Assembly (NCBI RefSeq): GCF_032884065.1 | Contig: NC_088866.1 | Span: forward strand, 30,711,161 to 30,775,160 | Direction of reading: 5' to 3' | Length of the DNA stretch: 64,000 nucleotides | Origin: Artemia franciscana | Lineage: Eukaryota > Arthropoda > Branchiopoda > Anostraca > Artemiidae | Shown: positions 40,094 through 52,097 of the stretch, piece by piece | How positions within the stretch are numbered: position 1 is the first letter of the stretch | Layout of the letters: the number at the start of each line of letters is the position of its first letter | The notes under the pieces: model-generated | Told to the model about the DNA's origin: nothing | Seen by the model: the letters and a program-made list of their open reading frames with translations, nothing else | The model's database searches: none | Translations under genes and position numbers: made by a program

Positions 40094-41480
40094 AATAAAT
40101 TAAATCGTCATTTCTGTTGTTCTATCCTTCCTGAAACCAAACTGATTTGGATGTAGAAGTTTATGACGTCCCAAATGCTCATAAATTCTAATATTAATAC
40201 ATTTTTCTAGAACTCGTGAAACAACAGGTAATAATGAAATTGGTCTTTAATTCCCCGAATCATTCTTGTTACCACGCTTAAACACAGGAGATATTCTTGC
40301 GATTTTAAGACAATTGGGGAATTTCCCTTGCTTAAAACAAGCATTAATAAGGGACGCAAATATATGTGAAATGCTTGAAAACGCGGTTTTTAAAACAAGA
40401 AAGTTAAAGGAATCACTCCCAGCCGAAGAACTGTTCATCTCAAAGATAATCTTACGAATTTCATCATGACTGACAGGTTCTTAGATACATTGATACATCG
40501 ACAGAAGTACCCATGAAAGTCTCAAGCGGAGGATCATTATCAGAAGCTACTGTAGTACGAGAAAATCGAGCTCCAACAGTTGCAAGATGTTCCGAAAGGG
40601 ATTACATATTACTTCAGGCTCATTCGATTTTAACCCATCACTTGTAGTAACTTTATCAGGCAGAACCGGATCTGTTGAAAATTCTAGTTAATTGACTTCT
40701 TGCTATCTCAGAAAGAGTTTAGGTTAGGAAAATGAAACTTTCAGGGATGGGTCTACAGGCTAAAGTATGTCCCAGGAAGGTATTTTAAAGTACCCACCTC
40801 CACTCCTTCTCCCTCTAGAAGGCTCTGAAATTTGCCTACATGACAGGTCTATCCCTATTGAAATTTTGACAAAACAACATTTTCCCTTAATTTTCAGTTT
40901 CTAGTTGCTTTTTCTCTGCCTTTAGTTCTGAAAATGCGATTCCTGTTATTTGAGTAGAATTTTGAGCCATATCGATATTTTAAAACCTTATAAAATGGAA
41001 TTGAGCAAAGTTATGAAGCTGAAAACAATTTTTATGTACTGCAATTAAGTAGAAGATCTATTTTGCAAGGTTTCACTTTTATAACACACATATTTTTAAA
41101 GGTCATCAAAGGTCAGGGCCCTTTGGAGGGAGAAGGAGTGGAGGTAGTTGCTTCAAAATATCTTCCCAGGAGATACTTTAGTCTGTAGATTCATCCCTGA
41201 AAGTTTCATTTTCCCCAACCTAAACCCTTTCTGAGATAACAAGAAGTCAATTAACTAGAATTTTACCATTCTAGTGTACACTGGATCATTTCATTCCTTA
41301 TTGAATCCCTATATAACTGGTCCTTCTTATTTATGCACCGCAGAACACTAGGTGACAACCACGGCTTTTTGGTATCTTTTTCCTTGACCTTGTCCGATTC
41401 ATTATACAAGTTTACTCAAAATAGAGATCAATGTATCATAAAATCTCTGAAAACTATTTATATCATCTAGATTTTCAACT
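40094..41480 (-). pseudogene. CR1/L2-like LINE fragment (linker plus N-terminal RT), interrupted by a MITE
   Basis: On the minus strand, right of the MITE (41480-41268): DDINSFQRFYDTL, a frameshift, KKPWLSPSVLRCINKKDQLY, the usual linker after the endonuclease. Left of the MITE (40676-40094): ATVGARFSRTTVASDN, FEMNSSSAGSDSF, KIARISPVFKRGNKND, then after a stop RPISLLPVVSRVLEKC and HPNQFGFRKDRTTEM, the first RT motifs. It stops before the catalytic YxDD. About 45 residues of linker expected between the two sides are absent, so the MITE sits in a deletion. Confidence 0.75.
40677..41267. mobile_element. Foldback MITE, family A, copy 3 (nested in a LINE)
   Basis: It has the same arms as the copy at 34995 (TTAATTGACTTCTTGCTATC at the left, its complement at the right), 591 bp in all, with a slightly shorter middle. 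It lies inside the minus-strand LINE fragment. Confidence 0.85.
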
Positions 41481-41691
41481 TTCGACTACTTATAAAATAG
41501 GCTAATTCACATTCCTTTACAAGAACTTATTTTTTACCCACGCTAGTTTACAGCGTGCAGTTTGCATTAACCGTTAAAAGGGCGTGGCTAACACCCACAT
41601 CTGGATTCCTCAGGAACTATCTCGAACGTAGAACTCACTCCTTTGTATCCAAGATTTCAATTGTAACAATTATTTCAAGCAATTATCACGA

Positions 41692-42240
41692 TATCAAACA
41701 GTTCGTGGTAACGAACTGTAGTAAGGAGCGACCCGGCTCAATAGTAAACGAAACTCTAAAAATGTGGAATTTCGTATTTTTTGCCAGAAGACAAATCACG
41801 GGTGCGTGTTTATTTGTTTGTTTGTTTAGTTTTTTTTTCTTTTCTCCAGGGTCATTGTACCGACCAAGTGGTCCTAGAATGTCGCAAGGGGCCCCTCCCA
41901 CGCTCATTTTTCTCCAAAGTCAACAGATAAAAATTTGAGATAGTCATTTTGTTCCGTATAGTCAAAAACCATAATAACTATGTCTTTGGGAGTGACTTAC
42001 CCCCCCCCCCACAGTCCCTGGGGGAGGGGCTGCAAGTTACAAACTTCGACCAGTGTTTACATATAATAATGGTTATTGAGAAGTGTACAGTCGTTTTCAG
42101 GGGATTTTTTTGGTTTTGGGGGTGGGGTTGAGGGGAGGGGGCTTTTGGGTACTTTTGGATATCCCCGATTATATGTCGATTTTTCTTAATCGTAAGATGG
42201 GCAAAAAGGTGGACTCGGATTTTACATCCAAAATAATTTT
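41692..42240. mobile_element. Foldback family left arm (hairpin terminus)
   Basis: It starts TATCAAACAGTTCGTGGTAA, a hairpin (CAGTTCG/CGAACTG), then GGAGCGACCCGGCTCAATAG. The order matches the left arm at 46363. It ends near 42240 where the LINE begins, so the LINE was inserted here or the arm is truncated. Confidence 0.7.
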
Positions 42241-45234
42241 CAGGCTGTACTAAGACATGATTTATGCATAAATAATGAAAAAATATTTGAGTCAATTTTT
42301 ATTGAAATTCCAATTAACGCTAAGAAAAGGGTAATAATTGGCGAAGTATATCGTTCTCCAAGCGGATCTGTGACTGAATTTCTTGAAACATTAGATGACG
42401 TTCTTAGGAAAGTTCTTGCTGAAAAATATGAAGTTATATTGATGGGTGACTTTAACCTTGACCTTACGAAATCGTCGTCTAGGCAGGCTTCTAATCTCTT
42501 GTCTTTACTAATTTCGTACGGATTGGCTCCTTGTATAAACATACCGACAAGGATTTCAAACCAGTCAGCAACATTAATTGACAATATTTTTTCATCGCTA
42601 CACTCCATTAGGAATGAAGTACTGCTTTCTGACATTTCCGACCATTTGCCAGTTTCAGCCGTGTTTCAAGTCCTCCAAAATCCACAAAGATTAGTCCCCC
42701 AGGATAAACCGAGATTTTGCTGCTCACCAGTGGAGCTGGATAGACTGAAAGAAGATCTTGGTACATATAAATGGGACTTTTCTCCACCAGAAAATATTAG
42801 TTTAGGCAATTATAATGACATATTTGGCTGGTTTTATGACACTGTTAAGGAAAAATTCACGTCTTATTGTCTAAAAGCTCCTTTAAAAAATCCTCACATG
42901 GTTAACATCTGGAGTCCTAAAATCAATAAAAAGGAAGCAGAACCTTTGGAAGGAGTACAAAAAAAGACCAAATAAGGCCAAGTTAGAAGCATTTAAGTTG
43001 TACCGTAATTTTCTGAAATCGATTATTCGCAGAGCTAAAACAGTATATTTTACAAAAAGATTTGTTGATTGCGGCAAAAATATAAAAAAGACGTGGGACG
43101 TGATTAAGGAAGTTAGTCGGCCGTCCATGAAACCAGAAGGTCTCCCTAAGTTTCTTATTGTAGACGATCAACTTGTAACAGAAAAAGGCCAAATTCGACA
43201 TCATATGAATAAATTCTTTGCGGAGATAGGTAAAAAAAACTGCTAATAGCGTTTCTTATTCCTCTATCTCACAGTCTTGGAAGCAGTTCTTAGGTCCCTC
43301 GTGCTTGAAATCAATGGTTCTTGGGGAGGTTACGGTGCAGGAAATTAGAAATATTGTTCTGTCTTTGAAGAATTCTTCAGCAGGTTTCGACCAAATTTCT
43401 GCTAAAGTAATTAAACATATTCTTCCATCGATTATCATCCCAATTTACCACTTGATTAATAGGTCATTTGAACTAGGAGTATTTCCCCAACGTCTTAAAC
43501 TTGCTCGTGTTATAGCTCTCTTTAAAGGAAGTGACAGAAAGGATCCTGGGAACTACAGACCGATCTCTCTTCTGTCAGTGTTCTCTAAGATATTTGAAAG
43601 AGCAATGCTCAAACGTCTGGTGAAATTTCTTGAAGCTAAATTTTTTTTTCCATCAGCATCAGTTTGGGTTTCGCGCAAAGTATTCTACAGAACATGCTTG
43701 TAATAGACTTCTTCAGTTTATACGACGATCTTTAGATTCTAATCTTATTCCTGCAGCCATTTTTCTTGATGTAAAGAAAGCTTTTGACAGCCTTACACAT
43801 AAGATTCTCATTGGTAAACTTTGTCATTTTGGTGTCCGTGGGGAAGTATTGTCTTGGTTCTCGTCATACCTAACTGACAGATCTATCGCCACAGAAGTTA
43901 CAGACGAAAATTTTCAATTGAATACGGAGTACCCCAAGGTTCTATTCTTGGACCAACCCTCTTCCTCATATATGTGAACGATCTCTACCGACTTTTTAAC
44001 ACCCTAATTAACAATGTTTGCTGTGGATTGTGTCACAAATCTTACTCTCAGAGTGCGTTGGTGTTCACACCTAATAGTCAAGAAGAATTAATAGCATTTG
44101 CAGATGACACTACTTTAGGTGCTGCAGCTCCGGATGAATCATCCCTTATTCTAAAGCTTCAAGCAATGACTGAGAAAATACTCTTTTGGTTTGACATAAA
44201 TCAACTAACTTTAAATGTAAAAAGTCCTACCTTCTTATTTTTTCTCGTAAAGGTGTGAGCTGCCCCACAATTACTGAGCTTCATACACCAAGAGGCTCCA
44301 TAAGTCTTCCCCCGAATCGATATGTGCGATTCCTGGGAGTTCTTTTGGATGAAAACTTATCATTTAAGTGGCATGTTCAAATAATAAGAGTGAAAATTTC
44401 CCGTGGACTTGGGATCATCCGAAAACTAAAGCGTTTATTCCCTTTCCCTATCCTCCGTCTTTTATACTTTTCTCTGATTTACCCTTATATATGTTACTGT
44501 TCGTCTGTGTGGATGTTCACATTTCCCTCGGTACTTGCTCCTATTCACAATCTTTATGAGAAAGCGGCAAGAATTCTCCAGTCGGCTACAAACACTCCTC
44601 TTGACCTCCTCAAAATGAAAGATATTTATGTTTTATCTCTATCTTCGTTGGCATATCAATATTTCCAGGGAGATCTCCCATGTTGTTTTTCGGGAATGCT
44701 TAAACTAGTAGGGGAAGTAAATTTATATATCGTTCGTAACCGGGAGGATGTGATGATTCCAGCTATTCCCTCGGTTCGTTCAGACTTCGGCCTGGCTGTG
44801 ACTGTTGGATGTGCTTGGAACTTGGTTCCCGCTGAGATCCGGCAGTCACGAACACTTGACTCCTTTAAGAGACAGATGAAAAGTTTCTTATTAAAGGCTT
44901 CTTATTAAATGTTTCTTATGGTTTATTTATTATTATTTTTTTTCCTTTTTTTGGGTTGTTGTTTTGTTGGTGTTGTATCCTCGATGACGCGAGAATTTTA
45001 ATTTGTATTTCATTATCGGGTAATGTGAGGGTTGCTGTTTCGTGGGGACTGCCGGTGAGTTGATTTCTTTTCCTTACATATTTATATTTAGATGTTTTTT
45101 AGTATGTTTATGACAAGTTTTTGTGATTCTTTATTTATTTTATGCCGTTTCCCAAATAACGGGCCATTGAGCCCTTTGGGATATTGTTTTTGTTATTGTT
45201 ATTTTATGAAAATAAATAGAACTTGAACTTGAAC
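42241..45234 (+). pseudogene. CR1/L2-like LINE, 5'-truncated, with at least five frameshifts
   Basis: The endonuclease part (from 42241) shows GEVYRSPSGSVTEF, LMGDFNLDL and SDISDHLPVS. It is followed by a linker, then RT: SAGFDQISAKVIKHI, DPGNYRPISLLSVFSKIFER, QFGFRAKYSTEHA, FLDVKKAFDSLTHK, YGVPQGSILGPTLFLIYVND, LIAFADDTTL (catalytic ADD) and FLGVLLDENLSFKWHV. The final frame stops at 44908. Frame changes near 42960, 43230, 43640, 43925 and 44220, several at A or T runs, kill it. The 3' UTR ends in GAACTTGAACTTGAAC (about 45219-45234), the short direct repeat typical of CR1/L2 tails. The N-terminal endonuclease is missing. Confidence 0.9.
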
Positions 45235-46100
45235 AATATATTCAAAAAAGTTAAGATTAATCCCATCTATATATTCAAAAAACACAACTACTGAAATTAT
45301 GAGATAATCGACTTTAGTTTAAAAAATATTGTGGAAATACCAAAATCAAAAACAGATTTTACAACAAAATAAAAGATTTTCAACTTGTCTGGTATTAAAA
45401 GCTATTAGCATTTTTGGTTTAACTTAAGCCTGATAATAAAACTGACCAAACTCAAAGGACACTCAAAAATGACTGACAGTAGGCTGCAACACATAGTAAA
45501 ACTGAGATTGATTTACAGAAGCTAAACTAAAGAGTGGAGTAATGCAAACACTAGCAAAACAAACATTTTTAATGATTGAATGTACAATATTTAATTAAAT
45601 CTTATACATTTTTTAGTGTTTCGTATTTATTTACAATGTACTTCTAGCACCATTATTATCATAATATCTGTGCTCGAATGTAAGAATAGAAGTAAACAAA
45701 GCAATATTGGTTAATTATATTTCTATTTTTCTCTCAAAATAACGTTTATAACAAATGGAAATCTAATACGAGGATATGTAATTTTGTTTGTGGCTCACAG
45801 AGCTATGATGTATTTTTAAAATTGCCGGCAAAATCATTTCGATTGGGCACCGCTGTTGAACACTCTTAAATTTTTAAAGGGAAGAGAAATGAGATTAACA
45901 GTGTTTTAATTGATTGTTAAGAAATTTGTTTTGTTGATTTTTACTTGTGCCGTTTTCTGAAAAACAAAACTGGTTTTAGTCAATTATACTTCTTTATTCT
46001 TGTGAGCAAACATTATTTTCTTTTTTTAGCTTAATTTTTTTCTAAAGATGAATTTTAGGACCACAGCACGGTAAATTAAAAAATATATACATAAGGCAAA
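45235..46100. other. AT-rich spacer, no gene seen
   Basis: No exon, RNA or repeat of known type is visible between the LINE tail and the Penelope-like fragment. Confidence 0.4.
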
Positions 46101-46163
46101 TACAGAAGAGAGAATAATAAGGACTTTTTTCCAAGACAGTGAACGAGCAAAACTTATTTGAAT

Positions 46164-46195
46164 ATTTCGGCCCTATATCTAAGGGCCGTCTTCAG
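46164..46195 (-). ncRNA. Hammerhead-ribozyme-like core (Penelope-type)
   Basis: Read on the minus strand: CTGAAGAC, stem GGCCC, loop TTAGATATA, stem GGGCC, then GAAAT. This is the hammerhead layout CUGANGA-stem II-GAAA, with A instead of U in the first box. Penelope-like retroelements carry such motifs in their terminal repeats, and a Penelope-like protein end on the same strand lies at 47090-47314. Stems I and III are not evident, so activity is doubtful. Confidence 0.5.
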
Positions 46196-46362
46196 CAAAG
46201 AAAATAATAAAGAATAACACACTTACAATAAAAGTTCTCGGTTAAAATCCATTTTTTAAAATAGCTTACACATCATTACTTCTTAACGAAAAGTTCAGCC
46301 AAGACTGTGTGATAAAAGCTAACATTTTACAAGCTAAAAAGGTTCATTAATTTCACTAACTT

Positions 46363-49002
46363 TATCAAACAGTTCGTGGTAGCGAACTGTAGTAACTAGC
46401 GACCCGGCGCAATAGTCACTGAAAGTCTAAAAATGGAATTTTGATACCAATAGTTACATCAAAAGACTCGCATTTTAATGCCGATTTTAAATATATAAGT
46501 TTCACCAAGATCAGTTATACCCATCGAAAGTTACGAGCCAGAGAAAATTTGCCTCATTTTAGAAAATAGGGGGGAAAACCCCCTAAAATTCATACAATCT
46601 TAACGAAAATCACACCATCAAATTCAGCGTATCTGAGAACCTTTTTGTAGAAGTTTCAAGCGCCTAACGTTTCATGCGTATTTATTTGTTTTTTTTGTTT
46701 TTTTTCCTAGGGGTGATCGTATCGACTGAGTGGTCCTGGAATGTCGCGAGAGGGCTCATTCTAATGGAAATTAAAAGTTCTAGTGCCCTTTTTAAGTGAC
46801 CAAAAAATTGGAGGGCATCCAGGCCCCCTCCCACGCTTATTTTTCCCAAAAGTCACCGGATCAAAATTCTGAGATAGCCATTTTATTCACCATAGTCAAA
46901 AAACCTAATTACTATGTCTTTAGGGACGACTTACTCCCCCGCAGTCCCCGTGGGAGGGGCTGCAAGTTACAAACTTTGACCTGTGTTTACATATAGTAGT
47001 GGTTACTGGGAAGTGTACAGATGTTTTCAGAGGGATTTTTTTATTTAGGAGGGTGAGTTGAGGGGGGGAATTTAGGGGGGAGAATTATTTCAAAAATTGG
47101 AATAATTTCTTATTGCGATATTTGCCTTCTCTGCAGCTAATCTTGTAGTTCTTTTGGGATTGGGCTTGTTTTTACTCGTTCCTATTTTTGTTCTATTTTG
47201 AATTAGATTATTTTCTATAACTAATTTTGTGTACATAGGGTTGAATGTGTATTCACGCAAGTCTCTATTTAGGGATGTATTATTATTTAAGTTTCGTTTG
47301 ATTTCGATTGCCTCTCATCTTATCTTTTCTTATCTTATCTTATTGGAAATTAAATAAATAAATAAGGTTTTTCGCCTGAATGTAAGGAGCAACATCAAAA
47401 CTTAACCCCACTCTTTACGCTAAAATTCGACTCTTTGTCACAACTGTACTTTTTAAAACAATAAAAAAAAACTTTAGCCGTAAAGAGCAAGATCTTGAGG
47501 AAGGGTCAACCTCTTTCATGTATTGCCGTATATTTTTATTGCCGTATGTTCGTTTTAAGTTTTAATGTCGCTCCTTACTTGCAGTTAAAAAAAACTTGTT
47601 TTTTTTATTTCTGAACATTTTTGAATTAACGTACTATTTGATTTTGGCTCACCGCACATGAATAATTAAAACGAAATTTGCATATTGATTTTTTTTTTTG
47701 CTAAATGGCTTTCTCATAGCTTTGATCGGACGATTTTGATAAAAAAAAGGTGGGGGAGGAGGCCTAGTTGACCTCTAATGTTTGGCTACTTAAAAATGTA
47801 ACTAGATTTTGTTTTTTTTTTACGAACGCTTTTACGAATTAACTTAAGTACCGAACTGCTATATTTGTGTATTTTTATTATGTATATGAGGGGGTTCGCC
47901 CCTTCGTCAGTACCTCGCTCTTTAGACTAAAGCTTGAATTTTGTCCCAAATCTTTAAGAATGACCCATGAATCACAAAGGCCGTAGAATAAATTGTTGAA
48001 ATTACTAAAAATACTTTAGCGCTAAGAGCAAGGTATTGTGGAGGAGACGAACCCCCTTATATGCGTAATATTTTAAGTCAGTTTTAAGTTTTAATGCTGC
48101 TCATTGCTTCCAGTTGAAATTTTTTTTTCTCATTGTGTTTTTTTTTAAATAATGCTAGAAAATCCTGCGCCCCCTTCATGGAAATTCTCTTCCTTCATGA
48201 TAAATTCCTCCATGGAAAGATTCTCCCTCGTAGCCCCCTCTCCCGACCCACCCCAATCCCAACGCGAAAAAGTCCCCCTGAAAACGTCCGTACACTTCAT
48301 AATTACCATTACTATATGTAAACAATGGTCAATTTTTGAAACCTTCAGCCCCTCCCCTGAGGACTTTGGGAGATTAAGTTGTCCCCAAAGATATAGTTGC
48401 TAGGTTTTCGACTAAGGTGAACAGAATGGCCATCTCAAAATTATGATCCGGTGACTTTGGGGAAAAAATGTGCGTGGTAGGGGGCCTAGGTGCTCTCCAA
48501 TTTTTGGTCACTTAAAAAGTGTACTAGAACTTTTAATTTCCGTTAGAATGAGCCCTCTTGTGACATTCTAGTACCATTGGATTGATACGATTACCCATGG
48601 GAAAAAAAGAAAAAAACAGACAAATAAACGCACATCTGTTAACCTTCTTCTGGCAAAAAATGCAAAATTCCACTTTTTTTGTAGATAGGAACTTGAAACT
48701 TCTACTGTATGGTTCTCTGATACGTTGAATCTGATGGTGTGATTTACCCTAGTCAAATGATGGTCAGATCGTTAAGATTCTATGACTTTTAGGGGGAATT
48801 CCCCCTATTTTCTAAAATAAGGCAAAATTTATCAGGCTCGTAACTTTTGATGGGTAAGACTAAACTTATATATTTAAAATCAGCGTAAAAATGTGAATCT
48901 TTCTATGTAACTATTGGTATCGAAAATCCATTTTATTAAGTTTTTGTTACTATTGAACCGGGTCGCTCTTTACTACAGTTCGTTACCACGAACTGTTTGA
49001 TA
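46363..49002. mobile_element. Foldback-family element with hairpin termini, full span
   Basis: The left end TATCAAACAGTTCGTGGTAG and the right end, its complement (CAGTTCG-TTACCA-CGAACTG, 48976-48995, then TTTGATA to 49002), frame about 2.6 kb. The arms match inverted for roughly 700 bp (GGGACGACTTACTC, GGAGGGCATCC, GACCCGGCGCAATAG and complements), with divergence. The middle holds the Penelope-like fragment and the palindrome around 47400-47600. No transposase is seen. Target duplication is not clear. Confidence 0.65.
47090..47330 (-). pseudogene. Penelope-like element GIY-YIG endonuclease C-terminal end
   Basis: On the minus strand one frame reads EAIEIKRNLNNNTSLNRDLR then EYTFNPMYTKLVIENN and an RTTRLAAEKA tail to a TGA at 47090-47092. 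The EAIEI...NRD pattern matches the end of the GIY-YIG domain of Penelope-like elements. A stop lies directly upstream, and only this piece remains, flanked on both sides by foldback-family sequence. Confidence 0.5.
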
Positions 49003-49303
49003 AGGAGCGACTTACTTTTAACTTACTTTTTGGACATTATTCCATGCTCCAAAAGATACATGAAATGTCAAAGCCAAGTTTGCTTGCATGCTCTATTTAT
49101 GTGTTTAAAATTAAAAAAAAAAATATCACCCCCTACAAACTATAAGATTTGACATACTTCCATAAATTTTTTATATAATTTGCCTATTTTAGGCGATATC
49201 TTTTAAGTTTTGACCCCCCTCCCATTTGGAATACATCCAATTATATACAGAAACAAATCAGTTAGACAGAGGCATAAATTGTACATGAATTTGAGTCGTT
49301 TTT

Positions 49304-52080
49304 ATGACACTTGGTATTAACCAAGTGACATATAGCAGTCGCCAATTCTGTCGGTCTGTCGGTCTGTCGGTCCCGGTTTTGCTACTTTAGGCACTTCCAG
49401 GTAAGCTTGGACGATGAAATTTGGCAAGCGTATCAGGGACCGGACCAGATTAAATTAGAAATAGTCGTTTTCCCGATTTGACCATCTGGGGGGGAGTGGG
49501 GGCCCGGTTAATTCACAAAAATAGAAAAAATGAAGTATTTTTAACTTATCAGCGGGTTATTGGATCTTAATGAAATTTGATGTTTGGAATGATACTGTGT
49601 CTCAAAGCTCTTATTTTAAATCCCGACCGGATCTGATGACATTGGGGGGAGTTGGAGGGGGGAAACCTAAAGTCCCGGTTTTGCTACTTTAGGCACTTCC
49701 AGGTAAGCTAGGACGATGAAATTTGGCAAGCGTATCAGGGACCGGACCAGATTAAATTAGAAATAGTTGTTTTCCCGATTCGACCATCGGGGGGGGGGGG
49801 GGGGAGTAGGGGTCGGTTAATTCGGAAAAATAGAAAAAATGAAGTATTTTTAACTTATGAGCGGGTTATTGGATCTTAATGAAATTTGATGTTTGGAATG
49901 ATATTGTGTTTCAGAGCTCTTATTTTAAATCCCGACTGGGTCTGATGACATTGGGGGGAGTTGGAGGGGGGAAACCTAAAATCTTGAAAAACACTTAGAG
50001 TAGAGGGATCGGGATGAAACTTGATGGAAAAAATAAGCGCAAGTCCCAGATACATGATTGACATAATCGGAACTGATTTGCTCTCTTTGGGGTAACTGGG
50101 GGGGGAGTAAGTCTTAAAAATTAGAAAAATGAGGTATTTTCAACTTACGAACGGGTGATCGGATCTCAATGAAATTTGATGTTTAGAAGGATATCGTGTC
50201 TTAGAGCTCTTATTTTAAATCCCGACCGGATCTGGTGATGGGGGCGGGGAGTTGGGAGGGGGAAACCTAAAACTTGGAAAACACTTAGAGCGGAGGGATC
50301 GGGATGAAACATGGTGGGAAAAATAAACACAAGTCCTAGATAGATGATTGACATAAATGGAACGGATCCGCTCTCTTTTGGGTAGTTGGGGGGGGGGGGG
50401 GGGGTATTTCTGAAAAAAATAGGTACTTTTAACTTACGAACGGGTGATCGGATCTCAATGAAATTTGATATTTAGAAGGATATCGTGGCTCAGAGCTCTT
50501 ATTTTAAACCCGACCGGATCTGGTGACATTTGGGGGGGGGGGGTTGGGAGGGAGAAACCTAAAAATTGGACAACACTTAGAGTGGAGGGATCGGGATGAA
50601 ACTTGGTGGAAAAAAAACGAGTCCTAGATACATGATTGACATAACCAGAACGGATCCGCTCTCTTTGGGGTAGTTGGGGAGGGGGGTTAATTCTGAAAAA
50701 TTAGAAAAAATGAGGTATTTTTAACTTACGAACGGGTGATTGGATCTCCATGAAATTTGATTTTTAGAAGGATATCGTGTCTCAAAACTCTTATTTTAAA
50801 TCCTGACCGGATCTGGTGACATTGGGGGAAGTTTGGGGTGGGGTGACCTAAAATGATGGGAAACGCTTAGATTGGAGGGATTGGGATGAAACTTGGTTGG
50901 AAAAATAAGCAGAAGTCTTGCATACGTAATTTACATAATTGGAACGGATCCGCTCAATTGCGGGGGGGGGGGGGAATTCTGAAAAATAAGAAAAATGACG
51001 TATTTTTAACTTACAAAGGAGTGATCGGATCTTCATGAAACTTCATATTTAGAAGGACCTCGTAACTCCGATATCTTATTTTAAATCATTTTAAATCTCA
51101 ACCGGATCATGCGTAATTTGGGGGGGGGGGCAGTTGGGGGGGGACCGGAAATTTTAGAAAATACTTAAAGCGGTGAGATCAGGATGAAACTGGATGGGAA
51201 GAATAGAAACCTGTCTAAGATACGTGACTGACATAACTGGACCGGATCTGCTCTCTTTGGTGGAATTGGGGGGGGGTAATTTTGAAAATTGAGGTATTTG
51301 TAACTTACGAAAGGGTGACCAGATCTTAATGAAATTTGATATTTAGAAGGATCTTGTGCTTTAAAGTTCTAATTTCAAATTCCGACCAGATCCTGTGACA
51401 TTCGGGGGAGTTGGAGGGGGGAACCGGAATTCTTGAAAACATGAAAATTGGAGTATTTATATCTTACGAATAGATGATCGGATCGTAATGAAATTTGATT
51501 TTTAGAAGGAATTCATGTCTCAGAGCTCTTATTTCAAATCCCGACCAGATCTTTTGACATTGTGGGGATTTGGAGGGGGAAATCTTGGAAAAACACTTGG
51601 AGTGTAGGAATCGGGATGAAGCTTGGTAGATAGAATAAACAAATGTCCTTGATACGTGATTGACAGAATCGTACTGGATTCGCTCTCTTTGGGGGAGTTG
51701 GGGGGAGGGGTTCAGTGATTTGGCGAGTTCGGTGCTTCTGGACGTGCTAGGGCGATGAAACTTGGTAGGCGTATCAGGGAGCTGCACAATTTGACTTGAT
51801 AAAGTCGTTTTCCCAGATTCGACCATCTGGGGGGCAAAAGGGAGAGGAAAAATTAGAAAAAATTAGGTATTTATAACTTACGAGTGGGTGATCGGATCTT
51901 AATGAATTTTGATATTTAGAAGGACTTTGTGACTCAGAGCTCTTATTTTAAATCTTGACCGGCATTAAGCCTCTCATTTTCCTTTTTAAATCAATCTATT
52001 GATTCATAGAATTTTGTTAGAGCTCATACCATATGATCTCTTGGCTCTTAGCTCTTCTCGCCTCGTCACAAGTGCCATAT
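49304..52080 (+). mobile_element. Element of about 290-bp tandem modules, copy 2
   Basis: It has the same header stem-loop, modules and tail as the copy at 24189, in the same orientation. Module landmarks occur near 49551, 49854, 50152, 50437, 50728, 51012, 51307, 51465 and 51880. Part of the header is duplicated at 49673-49790 as an extra unit, so the array changed length after spreading. Confidence 0.75.
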
Positions 52081-52097
52081 GAGCTCTTAGCTCTTGT

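Noticed and set aside
51464-51826. 120-codon minus open frame, and similar 62-codon frames at 25027, 49876 and 50166
   Set aside because: They recur once per 290-bp module, so they are tandem-repeat translations.
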